In this document: positions 22,490 to 34,422 of the stretch, in pieces
Layout: each line of letters begins with the position of its first letter
Numbering within the stretch: position 1 is the first letter of the stretch
Assembly: GCA_958496175.1 (NCBI GenBank)
Contig: OY292278.1
Span: 14,446,001-14,510,000, forward strand
Length of the DNA: 64,000 nucleotides
Origin: Sisyra terminalis
Lineage: Eukaryota; Arthropoda; Insecta; Neuroptera; Sisyridae
Direction of reading: 5' to 3'
Notes under the pieces: model-generated
What the model saw: only the letters and a program-made list of their open reading frames with translations
What the model was told of the DNA's origin: nothing
Databases searched by the model: none
Made by a program: the position numbers and the translations under genes

Positions 22490-23441
22490 AGTTTCCGTAA
22501 TATTTTGTAACAATGTCTGTGGTGTTATGAATATTTTGGGAATACAATACAAAATTGAAGAGTGGCGTTTATTTATTGATGCTTCAAAAACAAGCTTAAA
22601 GACAGTTTTGTTACATAATGGTAATAATCTTTCCTTTGGACCGGTAGGTTATGGTACTAACATGAAAGAATCCCATGAAACAATGAAATTTATTTTAGAA
22701 AAGATTAAATATGACGAACATAAATGGAAAATTTTTATTAAGATTATTTCTTTATTAGGATTTCAACTTGGGTATACAAAATTTTGTTGTTTCCTTTGTG
22801 AATGATCTCTTACTCCAGGAATAAAAAATGTAAAACATGCTCCATTAGTCCAACCTAAAGATATATTTTTACCACCTCTCCATATAAAACTTGGCCTGAT
22901 GAAAAACTTGGTAAAAGCAATGGATAAAAATGGCGCTGGATTTCAATACCTACAAGAAAAATTCCTTAAAATCAGTGACGCTAAGATTAAAGGTGTGTTT
23001 GTAGGTCCTCAAATCAGGCAAGTGATAAAAGATGATATATTTAAAAAACAACTCGATGATTTAGAAAAACCAGCTTGGGAATCATTTATAAAAATCACTG
23101 AAAATTTTCTTGGAAATCACCGATCAAATGACTATAAAACTATTGTCGAGGAACTTTTAGAGAATTATAAAGCATTTGGCTGCAATATGTCCTTAAAAAT
23201 ACATTTTTTTCATTCACATTTAGACTTTTTTCTCCCCAACTTGGGTGCCGTTAGTGATGAACACGGGGAAAGATTCCAACAAGGCATTTTTACCATAGAA
23301 AAACGATACCAGGGAAAATGGAGTTTAACTATGCTATCAGATTATTGCTGGGGATTACAGAGGGACGTTCCTGACGACAAATATAGGAGAAAATCATATG
23401 AAAGTACTTATATTAATATTATAACATTGATAAGAATTTAA
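22490..23441 (+). pseudogene. Broken ORF of a widespread arthropod repeat protein
   Basis: One reading frame runs from about 22490 to 23441, interrupted by a single TGA at 22803-22805. Recognisable blocks are EWRLFIDASK, LLHNGN, GYTKFCCFLCE, LPPLHIKLGLMKNLVKAMDK, FVGPQIR, FLGN, GCNMSLKIHFFHSHLDFF, NLGAVSDEHGERF and EKRYQGKW...DYCW. I recognise these as a multi-copy protein family found across arthropod genomes, usually unnamed and probably transposon-encoded; its enzymatic role is not known to me. The stop falls where the family usually has CEW, so TGG to TGA is likely, and a short deletion follows it. The N-terminus is missing. Confidence 0.75.
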
Positions 23442-24415
23442 TTTTTGTTAAAGTAATTTGTAATTTAAGAAAAGTAAAAAAAAACATATTACAATAAAAC
23501 TATTCGTATCTAAAAGTTTAGACTACTAAATTCTACACTACTTGACCTTATTCCTAACAGAATGAGCCAAAATTTTTCTTGTTACACAAAAAAAAAAATG
23601 TTTTTGTTGATCAGAACTTGAATTTTGAATTTTGTTGACCCAAATAATTATTTGAGTCCAAGTTCCCAAGAACATTATTACTTATTTACCACACTATGGA
23701 TGAGAGCAACCAGGATTTCTTTTTAATTTATTTTAAATTTTTTAATAAATTTCCCCTTCATATTTTTAATATTCACACTTGTTTAGAACGTCTTGATTTT
23801 TTCTAATTTACAGACCAACATTCTATTCTTTTTTCAATCTACCACTGCAGAAATACAATGTTTTGTTTCTTCTGTTTATTGTAAATTGCATATTCAGGAA
23901 AGAATATTCCCGTACTTTTTATTATTTACATCAGGAAAAAATTGGCATTTTTGTTTATGAACTTTTTTATAACAAATAAGAAGGGTTTTCGTGTAATGAA
24001 CTTTAAAGTGTTGTCAACCTCTAATGGCAATATAATAGGAATAAAACTAATATTTTTTCTTTCATTCTTTGTCAATCGTTTTATACATTTCAACAAGAAT
24101 ATTTTTAATATATTAGTTGGGAAGATAAGTTTGGATAAAGGGAAGGCTTAATTTTCATAGTTAAATTAAAATTCCATACTATAACTTCCGAATTATCTTA
24201 TTGACCAAATATGCCGCTTTAATAATGCAGCCTTTTCAGCCTCGTTTGTAAATCCGATTCAATTAATAATATTGAAAAAAAATACCAAAAATACATTACA
24301 GGAAGAATAAAGTTTAGCATAGTCGATGTTGGCAAAACGTTTGGCAACTTTAAGGTGGAAAACGAGTATAAAACGATAAATTTGGAAGATATGATGACTA
24401 TATTGATTGTGTTTT
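23442..24415. other. AT-rich non-coding stretch
   Basis: No exon, RNA or repeat was recognised. The open frame at 23942-24151 has chance composition. Confidence 0.5.
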
Positions 24416-24419
24416 TTAA

Positions 24420-25140
24420 GGGGTTATATACAGTTAGAAGGCCGAAAAAAGCGAATTTTCCAGAATTTTTTCTGAGAAAACTTTTAAATTTATTGACCTA
24501 AAAATTTGTACACATATTGTGGTATCTTTTAACTGTATTTTAAGACTTAGTATTAGTAAAAATATATATTTGAAAAGGAGCTACAGCTGATCTCCGGGAG
24601 CTCCTCTCAAAAAAGGCGTTTTGCGGTGACCACTATATCTCTGAACTGGATCCTCTGAATTTAAAAAACCAAACAGATTTCGTTAAAATAATGTTAAATC
24701 TAGTAATTAATCGAACGAATAAGCAAAATTATTTTTTTTGACAAAATGGCGGTTTCTCAAAAAAAAAAATCGATTTTTGACCAAAATTTCGACCCTAAAT
24801 TGTATATAAAAAAAATAATATTTATTGGTGAGAAAAAAACTTCGATTAATTACTAAAAAATATATTTAAGAAGCTCGTATTAAAATTTGAGACTAATCGG
24901 TTTAGCCGTTTTGGAGTAATGTTGGTCACCGACTTTGAAAACACTATTTTGAGAAAAACGTGTTTAAAGTTTGAAAAGCACTTTATATAGGATAAAAAAG
25001 TCTTTTCAAATTTGCGTGTAAATTCTGAAATATTCACCGGAACGATATGAAATTTTCTGTATGTATTCTTAAATGTATGTACATTAAGAAAAAAACATAA
25101 AAAAAACAATTTTTTGAAAATGCTAACTGTATATAACCCC
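24420..25140. mobile_element. 721-bp TIR element in a TTAA site
   Basis: The termini are GGGGTTATATACAGTTAG and its complement CTAACTGTATATAACCCC, flanked on both sides by TTAA (24416-24419 and 25141-25144). TTAA duplication is typical of piggyBac-type insertion, but the terminal GGGG is not the usual piggyBac end, so the superfamily is open. No transposase could be read; the interior is decayed AT-rich sequence. Confidence 0.8.
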
Positions 25141-25144
25141 TTAA

Positions 25145-26819
25145 GTTTAAGACATTCTAGTAGTTTCCAGTACTAGAATCGATTTTCTGTTCAGTAGGTC
25201 TCCCTATAAATTGAAGAGTAAAACTTCTTACTTTTACAGTTTTTATTATTGCAGTAAATTTTCTTTTCTGGAAAATTCTATTGCATTTCTCCTCCGTGGA
25301 ATATTTGAAAGAATCTGATCCACATTCATTATTCATAAATCTTGGAATTTTTTCGCTCGTAGCTGCGTACGCTTATACCAAACCTACGTATCTGAGGAAT
25401 TTGTCGTTGAAATTGCAGTTTGCCTTTCGATTTCATTGACATTGACGACAAGAGGGCTTTCTCTCTCTTAAACAGCTCTGAAAATTGCCTCAATTGCATA
25501 AGCACTCGACCACGTCGGAATATTTCTGTGTATACTATAAATCGTAAGATAACAACTTAACAATATTTTCATTTTTCATCAAATGCCTGCATTAAGCCTC
25601 TTTGTTTCTCCGTAAAAAGATCAGCGACAATTCATTCTAGATACTTGCAGTTGAGCAACTTGCGAAGAACACTTGACGCTCTCTTCAGCTAAAAGTTTTG
25701 CGAAAATTAAGAAATCTCACGAAGAAAACCATCAACAATCTACATGTAATGCGGCAATGCCACTTAATTGCTGTCCCAACATTTGTCTTGATATTTATAT
25801 GCAGTTTTTATTGCAACGAAGAAGTTTCCATCGAGTGTTACATTAATGACCTGATTACCAATAACTTTATATCGAATAGAAAATCATATCAAATATTTTC
25901 AATTCGATCAAAGATGTGCAGCCATCTGTAAAATCAAGTTGGGCAAGTGTTACTATGATCAAATAATTATAAAATACAGAAAATTTCTCGCACAGAAAAA
26001 CTACAATTGATTTCGATAGAGCCAGCAACAACTGTTGAGTTGTTTCGGTCTAATTTTTATGCGGAAATGTTGAATGCGGTTGACCAGAAGGTCATTATCG
26101 GAAATACATTATTTTAAACAATGTTGTATGTGTCGTAGATAATTAGTTTCCGTAATTAGATGGTGAAAAAAAATTCCATTGCAGTTCTGGTTTGGTGACA
26201 AGAACATTCTTGGCGGGATGTTTGAATTTAAATGACCATAAAGACGTCGGAAGACCTTCGTTACAATGTATGCCTTTGAGGAAACATATTTGGGCCAACT
26301 AATTTTTTTGGGCTGGTGATATCTAATCTCAACAAATGATCAAGATAAATGAACAATTCAAATTTTAAGTGTCAAACTAAAATTCTTGCTTCTAATTATT
26401 TTAGAAATGTACACGTACATATTAAAACCTCAATCCACGTAGCAATGATTAGTTCTATAGATATAAATCTTCTTTTGATCATTAAATTTCAATTTATATA
26501 AGTTTTTCAACGTTTACAATACATCAATGATATGTTTTCGATACTTTTCCTATTCGTATTTTACGGTTTTTCTTTAGAATTCTTAAGTGACTACAAACTG
26601 AAATGGTGTTTAAGAAAATCACTTCAATTTTTCTATAATTTCTGGTTAATGGGAACCAAAAATCTGATTTTGAAACCAATTTTTTTTCTGTTAAATTTAA
26701 AATTTATTCAAAAAAGTTATTAACTATAAATTTATACCATCATTCTGACAATTTGGAGATACCATGGTAAAAAAATTGTTCTAATTTAGGGCAAAATCCG
26801 TCATTGAGTTATTTTTATA
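25145..26819. other. Mixed-composition non-coding stretch
   Basis: The part from about 25290 to 25880 is less AT-rich than its neighbours but gives no recognisable protein on either strand. An old unidentified transposon or regulatory DNA would both fit. Confidence 0.35.
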
Positions 26820-27290
26820 GATCTTCGTAAGATGTAAAGTGCTGCTTAGCAAGGGTGTATTCCATCGACGCAAATAAGTAATAATATGACGGAACCAAAT
26901 CTGGGGAGGAAATTCCATGCGAAAGTATTTACAAATTGAATACCTCAATCAAAATATTCCCTTGTTTTTCTGTGAGATCAGGGGAATTACGTGAAGCAAG
27001 GTCTCTTTGTATTGCCTATCTTGATATTCATCTAATTTTTCAGGCTAAAGTTTGGATCAAATCTTCAATCGCAAGTTGTAACCATCAACTACCATTTTCA
27101 TCTAACAAATTTTACAATTCGATGTCAAACTTTTTCGGTAGGGTCTTCCACGTTCTTCGTTGTCCACACCGATATTGCCTTTTTCAATTTTTTAAGCCCC
27201 TTAAAACATTGAGATTTCCTAAGAGCATGCTCAACGTAAACTTTGGCACGTATTCGATGCGGTTCCGGAGCAGTTCTTTTAAATGGTAAT
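26820..27290 (-). pseudogene. mariner transposase remnant, internally deleted
   Basis: On the minus strand, from the 27290 side, the frame gives APEPHRIRAKVYVEHALRKS, then VDNEERGRP after a frameshift and a KFD-EL-NLLDENG-like block. These match the N-terminal HTH region of mariner transposases. After a large loss of the catalytic middle, 26935-26820 reads SSPDLVPSYYYLFASMEYTL then AKQHFTSYEDL, the C-terminal PYSPDLAPSDYHLF block. The D,D34D core is mostly missing; non-functional. Confidence 0.8.
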
Positions 27291-27420
27291 AGAAAATTGA
27301 ATCGTATATCTTCGGTACAAAAGTCATCATTTTAGTGCTATTAAAATTAATGAAGTCATAGAAAGTATAAACTCTTAGGAATTGAAACCCTTTGTCAAAT
27401 ATTAAAACAAAATTTAGTTA

Positions 27421-27790
27421 TTATTAAGAAGTTTTTTATCTTGAGATTTGGACTTTATATGAATATGTCAAATTATAAATATTGCGACGTTTCGTAGACT
27501 TTATTTCTGCTTCTTCAGGTAAAATTTAAAGTTAACATATAAAGCAAGACAGCATGTTATTCAGCTGTACTCTTCCTTGTAAATGTATTGATGTTTTAAA
27601 AAAACTTTATTGAAATTTTTTCAGTTATATAAAATGACATAAAATATTGATATTTTATACGGTAATATTATTTGTTAATTTTAAATTTTGCCTGAAGAAG
27701 CAGAAATAAAATCTGCAAAACGTTGCAATATTTATAATTTGACATATTCATTTATAAAGTCTAAATCCCAAGATAAAAACTTATTAATTA
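27421..27790. repeat. Inverted pair with two hammerhead-like cores
   Basis: The left arm (27421-27530) and right arm (27688-27790) are inverted copies separated by about 160 bp. Each carries a core: minus strand at 27519-27485 and plus strand at 27692-27725. The right copy reads CTGAAGA-A-GCAGA...TCTGC, a well-paired stem, then AAAAC where GAAAC is expected. Likely two Penelope-like element ends in opposite orientation. Confidence 0.7.
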
Positions 27791-27839
27791 TTAAATCAAT
27801 GGACGAGAATCAAAATGATAAAATTTAGTTATTTTCCAA

Positions 27840-28075
27840 GGGTTTTTATGGAATAAAAATAAAATCATATTTTTTTTCTAAATGATTTTTATTTGATTTT
27901 TGAACGACGTTTCGTTACCATTCGGGACTTTATCGAGGGACTCAATCATGGATCTTTAAAAGTCAATGAATGATCTATGATTGAATACTTGATAAAGTTC
28001 CGAAAGGTAACGAAACGTCGTACAAATATCAATTAAAAATGATTAAAAAAAAATTTGGTTATATTTTTAATCCAA
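27840..28075. repeat. Inverted pair with hammerhead-like cores, second family
   Basis: The arms meet at about 27950-27980 (tcaatcatgg / ctatgattga). The cores are minus 27939-27906 and plus 27988-28020. Both have a variant start (CTTGATAAAG or CTCGATAAAG) and end in GGTAACGAAACGTCG. The whole is a palindrome of about 235 bp. Confidence 0.7.
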
Positions 28076-31000
28076 AAACACCCTATGAAAAACCTAAATT
28101 AATTAATAATGAATATTAATTGAGTGGATCTATTAAAACAAAAAAATTCTTTAATAGCATAATTTGGCAGACCCTCCATTGACTGCCGTCACTATTCATT
28201 GGCATATTCCGGTTTCATACTAATACACCTAATATTACCTATATATGTTAAATAAGAAAATGTACTATTGATTGTGATGTACTTGTAAGTCATCCAGGAT
28301 TTATTAGCTATTATAAACTATTCTGTCCCTCCTCAAATAAACAATGCACCATTTTTATAAGTCCTATTAAAAAAGGGAGGCATTTAGAGTCATTTTTCAA
28401 TCATTACAATCAAAATGTCTTTAATAACATTAAATGACTTTTAATGGTGTTTAATGGGTTTTTCGATCCTTTTTTGCCTTTTTTACCAGGGAGTGCAACA
28501 TAATCTTAGAAAAAGTTAAGATAGCTGTAATATTAGATTTATATGCCGAAAAATTTTGTATAAATAAAATCTGATAATTTGCATCGAAAAAATAATACTA
28601 AATTCAGAATAACTGTCCTAAATTTTACTTGCCCACATTATAACAATTTATTATTGTAAAAAACTTTCCCAACCCAAAACACCATCCCATTTTCTCACCC
28701 TCCCCACCCCACCGTCAATTGTGCTCGACAGGTTTTTTCGCAAGAAAAATCACCAACGATCGATCGAGAGTAAAGAAAAAAAATCAACTAAGATGAAATA
28801 TTTTCCGATTGCAAAATATTTCGAGTAAGTGCCACAGTTCGTTCAACACAGTTACTACAGAGAGTTGTAATTAAATCTAGAATTACGGCCAAGTTGTTAC
28901 CATTTTTTTTTCTTTCAATTTTCCCTTTTTGCATTTACCGTTCTTGTCTGATTCTCTTGTGCAACGAAATATACCTGCATGAGTAATATGCGAAATGAAA
29001 CAACATTTAAAAAAGAAGACATTCCCGCCGTCCCACCACCATCTTTGCCACCCCAATAAGCCTCTTTCTTGCTATCGATATCAGTTTGAGGCAATTGATA
29101 TCGCAACATCTAATATTGGTGCAACAATAATGCAATTGACTTGCATATTATGTGCACTTTTCGTAGGCTGGCTATATTAATGCGGTTTAAATCCTTTTGG
29201 GAAAAATCAAGTTTTTTTTTATCTAGCCATTTTAATTGCCATTTTCGGTTTTTCAAATTGAGAAATTTATTGCCGAAATATTGCGAGAACACTGATAAGG
29301 GGATGGAAATAAAAAGAGGTGGACGCAATGGGGAATTTTCCCGTTTGAAAATTGATTTGGTTGAGCCAAGCTAGTTGCCGCATTGTCCGCATTTCAACCC
29401 TAACCTCCCTTAATTTCGTATTGGTTGTGCTTCTGGGCCAAAATGGTTAAGTATTAAGAAATAATATTAATATTTCTTTCGTTAAATCTATTGGAAATAA
29501 TCAAAAAATAATTTAAAACATTTGTTTCTAGATTACCATTCAACGTTAAACTATGGAAGCAGAAAGCTCATTGAAAGCTCGCGTGTAAGGGAAAGTGCTT
29601 CCGTCTACGTAAGTTGGTTCCCAAAGCTGAACTTTGCATCGATTTCATTTTTTGTATTCAACTTAAAAGCTGAAATAAATTATTTATAAAGTACTAGTCG
29701 CATGTTTTTTTTGTTTTTGCATGTTTTTCATTTCTGTTTTTAAGGGTTGAACAATCTACAAACGACAAACTCTTAATTATGTAACAGCTTTAAAACCAAC
29801 AAGGTTTATTAGCATTTTACAACAATTTACGGTAAATTATTATAAAAAAATGATTTATCTAGAATTAATATTTTTTTTCTTTTTTTATGAATCCACTTTG
29901 GAAAAAAACCGTTGAAGGTTACCATTTTTTGAACAAAGAGTTTTGCAATTGATATTTTTTTATCAAGAAAGAGGTGTTATAAAAAAAAATAAATGAAGTA
30001 ACAAGGTTGAATATAAGTGAGGAAGTCACTTGTAAGAGTTGCAAATTTATTCGGTTAATAAATGGACTTTTGAATTGTATCATGGAAATTTTTTTTTTTT
30101 TTGGATTAACATAGCATAGCTGAGCTTTTATTCACTCCTATTAGCAGAAGAAGCTTTTGTTAAGTAGAATTTGTTTTGACATATTTTATTTGTAGAAATA
30201 TTGCGTTAGAGCTATGCTAAACCAGTATAAGCCGAATCTTCGGTAAAGTTAAGCAAAATTATGCCGAGCTTTTTAAATTAAAATGTAAAATAATTAAAGA
30301 AAATCTTAAAGCTGTATTTTCACATTAAATAGTTTTTAATTAATACAGAAAGAATTACCATGAAATGAAGTTCCAAAAGTGAATGTTACATATTTTTTCG
30401 AAGGGTAAAAATATTTATTTTGGAAAAAATTGCTAAAATGGCTCCAAATTAGAGGTTTGTAAATTGTGGCTTGCGAGCTACACGTGTTTGGTTGCCGTTA
30501 TTTGAACTTCAAAATAAAAATGAACTACTTTATAAAAGTATTCAAGTGCCTACTATACATGTAAAATAACTCTCTTATATCTTATCTTAGTTCTTTAAAA
30601 CTTAAATCGGATCAGTGAATTCTTAGAGGGCGTTATCATCCCTCAGTAAGTCTTCATACTTTCTTGAAGGATGTCCCTAATTATATAAATAAGCCAAAAA
30701 AAGGAAGAAAATTGTTTTAAGAAGGAATTAGGAGTTGTTTTTTTCATTTTTAGCAATCAGTAGAACGAATTATTGTGGAAAGCTTTAACAACAATTTTTC
30801 CCATATAAAAGCGAATTGATTCATAAAATATTCAACATTTTTGCTTTAAACTAGCGGTTGTTAACTTTGCTGGTGCCAGAATTTCTTTAAATCTGAAAAT
30901 ATATCATTATGAACCCTTAAGAAATAAGAGTGTTATATTCAATATTCAAACACCGTATTTAAAATTTCTCTTACACCCTTGGAAGTACTCCTTTTCACCA

Positions 31001-31297
31001 TCAGGGATGGAAATCAAGAACCAATACAATGCACTATTGAAATATTGAGAACAAAAAATAAAAGGTAGGGTTTTAGTACCAAAATCTCAGAAAGTTTATA
31101 AAAATTTCGATATCAGAAATATCAATTGAAAAAAAACCGTTTTCAAAGTAAAATTTAAAAGTACTCTCCAGCTTCATAATCTTAGAGTTCTTAACATTAA
31201 TTTGAAGGACGGAAGAATAAAAAAACGCCCAAAATAATCATTTAAAAATTACCGTAAAATGTACTACCGTTATAAATTATAGTATCTATAGGTAAAG
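28076..31297. other. AT-rich non-coding stretch with possible hAT end fragments
   Basis: No exon was recognised. A less AT-rich block at 28680-29180 has no coding match. Two degenerate hAT-like terminal sequences occur, near 30449 (gaggtttgtaaattgtggc) and 30852 (agcggttgttaactttgc), without matching partners. Confidence 0.4.
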
Positions 31298-32121
31298 CAG
31301 TGATGGGCAACTGCCGGCCCGCGGGCCTAATCCGGTCCGTTACGATGATAAATTTGGCCCGTGGCATAAATGAAAATAGATCAGGGATATTCTAAATTTG
31401 TTCCAGTACACTCCGTATTGAGTAAAAAGTTTCTTGTATTATTTTTAAGGATATTCGGACAATTCAAATTCAAAAAGCCATTTGTGATAGTTTCACAAAT
31501 GAATATATAACACTATGAATGTACGGAATATCTTCAGTAAAGTACAATAAATATTTTTTTCCAATTTATCACATCACATTTTTAGAGAACTGTCATTCCG
31601 GGAACATTCAAAATAAATTGAAGATCCTCATAATGATAATTCTTCTAAGAACCGTAGAACTTTTGATTAAATTCGATCCTTTTTTGTCAGAAAATTTAAA
31701 GTCCTTTGTGTAACTTGGTAGTCGAAATACGTTGTACTTTTTTTAATAATCTAATATGCTCACGATTTAGAAAAGACCTTTGTAAACGAATGTTTTGCCA
31801 TATATCTTCTTAAAAATTAAATATTGTAAAAATTTGAAAATATATGGAATATATTGCATGACGGAATCGTCAAAATGTGTACCCTAATGTTGACATTACT
31901 CTGTGCATTTTTGGAATCCTAGCACCAAATTGTTCAGGAGAAAGATCTTTTTCCCCTTGGAAAGGGTGAAAAGTTATAAACGTACAAGTATGGACCAATT
32001 TTTACTTAATGCCTTGGTATTATTTTTTATTGAACCTCAATTAGTGCAAGAAATCGATTACGATGATATAATTGACGTTTCCGCCTGGACCAAGGCTAGA
32101 AAGAAGAAATTTATATCATAA
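31298..32121 (+). pseudogene. hAT transposon remnant with C-terminal dimerisation domain
   Basis: A hAT-like left end, CAGTGATGGGCAACTGCCGG, with the usual following GC-rich block starts at 31298. Near 31643-31710 the frame gives RTVELLIKFDPFLSENLKSF, a conserved mid-transposase block. From about 31880 it reads LAPNCSGERSFSP, then after a frameshift LERVKSYKRTSMDQFLLNAL and IDYDDIIDVSAWTKARKKK. This is the hAT C-terminal dimerisation domain (NC-xERSFSxLKxIK-LRsTM...RL-aLaLLsIE). Most of the transposase is deleted and no right terminus was found. Confidence 0.82.
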
Positions 32122-34239
32122 GTGATACTTGGAGAAAAGCTGCTAGTTATATTAATTTTTGAAAAATATAATTGAAATTAATAAGTTATATTTTAAAAAA
32201 AAATATTTGTAATTTCTTAAGAAATTTTATTTAAGTTTAATTAATTAAAAATAAATTTTGAAAATTAGATGATTAATTTTCATATCCACGTACTTATGGA
32301 ACAACAAGGACGGTATATCGAATGGGACCTAGAACGGCATCGCACCTAAATCCGGTATTATATCCAGCTCTATTCAACTTAATGAAAAAATATTTGCCAT
32401 TTTTAATAAAATAAACACTAAAATACATGAAAATGAAGTAGAATCTGGAGGGCCACTGGGACCACTGGGCCACTGGATACAGGGAGTGTTCTTTTACCTT
32501 GGAATTACCATAAAGAAATTAAAAATATTAAGCTCCTTACTCTACAGTAGTAAGCAGTCGTGATTTGAAGTATAGTGGATTTTATAATTGCCCAAGGATA
32601 AAAAGGAAAAACTAAGCAAATTATTTAAAAAAATATCTTTAAACAAAAAAATTGATCTAGTCTGATGTATGAAATTTTGGCAAAACAATAATATTTAAAA
32701 ATTTAATCAATTACTTAAGTATTGAGAGGATAATTGCAGAGGATTATTTGCAAATATAGAAATAGCTAGAAAGTTTAAGTACTGGGTATGGTTTATCAAT
32801 AAATGCGAATCCAACGCAATAGGTTATCATTGATTTGCAATATTTTGCTAATTGTTTTGATTTAGCCGAAAATTTATTTTTCTGTAAGAAATTAGCAATT
32901 GTGGGTGTTTCTGATTTGAAGCCAAACAATTTGAGGCCATTTTTGCGAAAAATATTTCCAAATAAAAAATTGATGTCTTAGTTTTGGTACTTCTCAATTC
33001 CACATTTAATAATTTATAGATTGAATTTTCCAATTTCTTCTATTGAAGAATCAATTGATTTAACTGCATTTTATAAAACTGATTTTTTTTTCGACTCATT
33101 TAGAAACTTGTTTTGCTATGTGAAAAACCAAGAACACACCCTTAAAAGCCTGCTGGCCAACTTAAAAACGCATTGTAAATGTTTGTTGTACTTTTCGTAA
33201 TTTTCATTAAAAATATTGCAACTTTGAAAGTGTTGATTAGCCAGATGCCACGCATATGAAATATATATATATGAAAAATATTTACACATTGGCCAATTGG
33301 CGTTGCAAATCTCGATCGTATTTACGGGAAAATGATAATTCGATTAGCCAATATTAAGCGAATGTTTGTACAGAATACGATCCGCTAGGCTCAACGCGAT
33401 ATAAAGTGTAAGCAAGTTCGAAAGTAGTTTGAAAAGTATACACAGAAATGGAAATTTTATCATACTATATAAACAAATATTTATATATTATTTATTAATT
33501 ATTGCAACAAGCAGTCGCCGATGAAAAGTACATGCAATGTTCGACTATTCCAAAAACGCATGCCATTGAAAAAGTTCCTTTCAATTCCAAAAATAAAACG
33601 TCTCGTTTAATTATCAATTTTTGGTCAAGTGGGTCAACTTTTTCAAGTTCAATTTCGACTTGACCGAATATTATTGATGTGACAAGTCAATTGCAATGTT
33701 TACGTATAAAATTATAGCTAATTTATTACACTACCTGTTCGAGTGCATTACAAAACTTCTAATAAAAATCCATGAAATAAAAATCTCATTAATTTTTTTA
33801 CGATGAAACTTACACAATAATTTTATAACAAACAGATTGCATTAATATCTGAGGTCGGAAATTTGAAAAAAAGAAGTTTTAAATAAATAGTAGTTTTTGG
33901 GTCTCCGTTTATGAAAGCAATGACGTCACTGGGCTAATTGGTTCGATAGAAATTTAATTGAATTAATCGTCGATGCAGCTAATTGAGGATTTAACAAAAA
34001 AAAAAATAATGAGACAAAAAACCAAACAAATTGGAATTATTAGATTAAGTTTAAGAGAAAGAAAATTTACAGTTATAAAAAATTGTTGTAAGATATTTTT
34101 TTTCTTTGGGAAAATTGGGTTAACTAATGTTAAAAAAAATAATTAACAAATTACCGAATCCATCTAATCTTTTTTAAATATTCATTGATGTTTCAAGTTT
34201 CAAGAACTCATAAACGTAAAATAAATTTGAATTATGATT
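32122..34239. other. AT-rich non-coding stretch
   Basis: No exon was recognised. A block at about 33230-33430 is less AT-rich, with several gccaatt/ggccaattggc words, and may be regulatory; nothing more can be supported. Confidence 0.4.
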
Positions 34240-34251
34240 AAAGTTATATTT

Positions 34252-34410
34252 GACCTACTGGTGGCCGAGTGGTTAAGGTGGTCGCTCTAAAACTGGTAAG
34301 TGTTGGGTTCAATCCTCGTATCGAGCAAATTTTCGAATACAAATTTTTATTGATTCTAGAGTCGCTATAAACCTCAGTAGTTATAAAGCGAAGGTAAACA
34401 GCAATTAAAA
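34252..34410 (+). mobile_element. tRNA-Ser-derived SINE, copy 2, with 12-bp target duplication
   Basis: The head resembles tRNA-Ser: A box ggtggccgagtggttaagg and B box gggttcaatcc. It has a body shared with the copy at 12441 and an A-rich tail. It is flanked by a perfect 12-bp direct repeat, aaagttatattt, at 34240-34251 and 34411-34422, as made by LINE-driven target-primed insertion. It is better preserved than copy 1. Confidence 0.88.
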
Positions 34411-34422
34411 AAAGTTATATTT

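Noticed and set aside
26936..27289. 117-codon plus-strand frame
   Set aside because: It is the antisense shadow of the mariner remnant on the minus strand.
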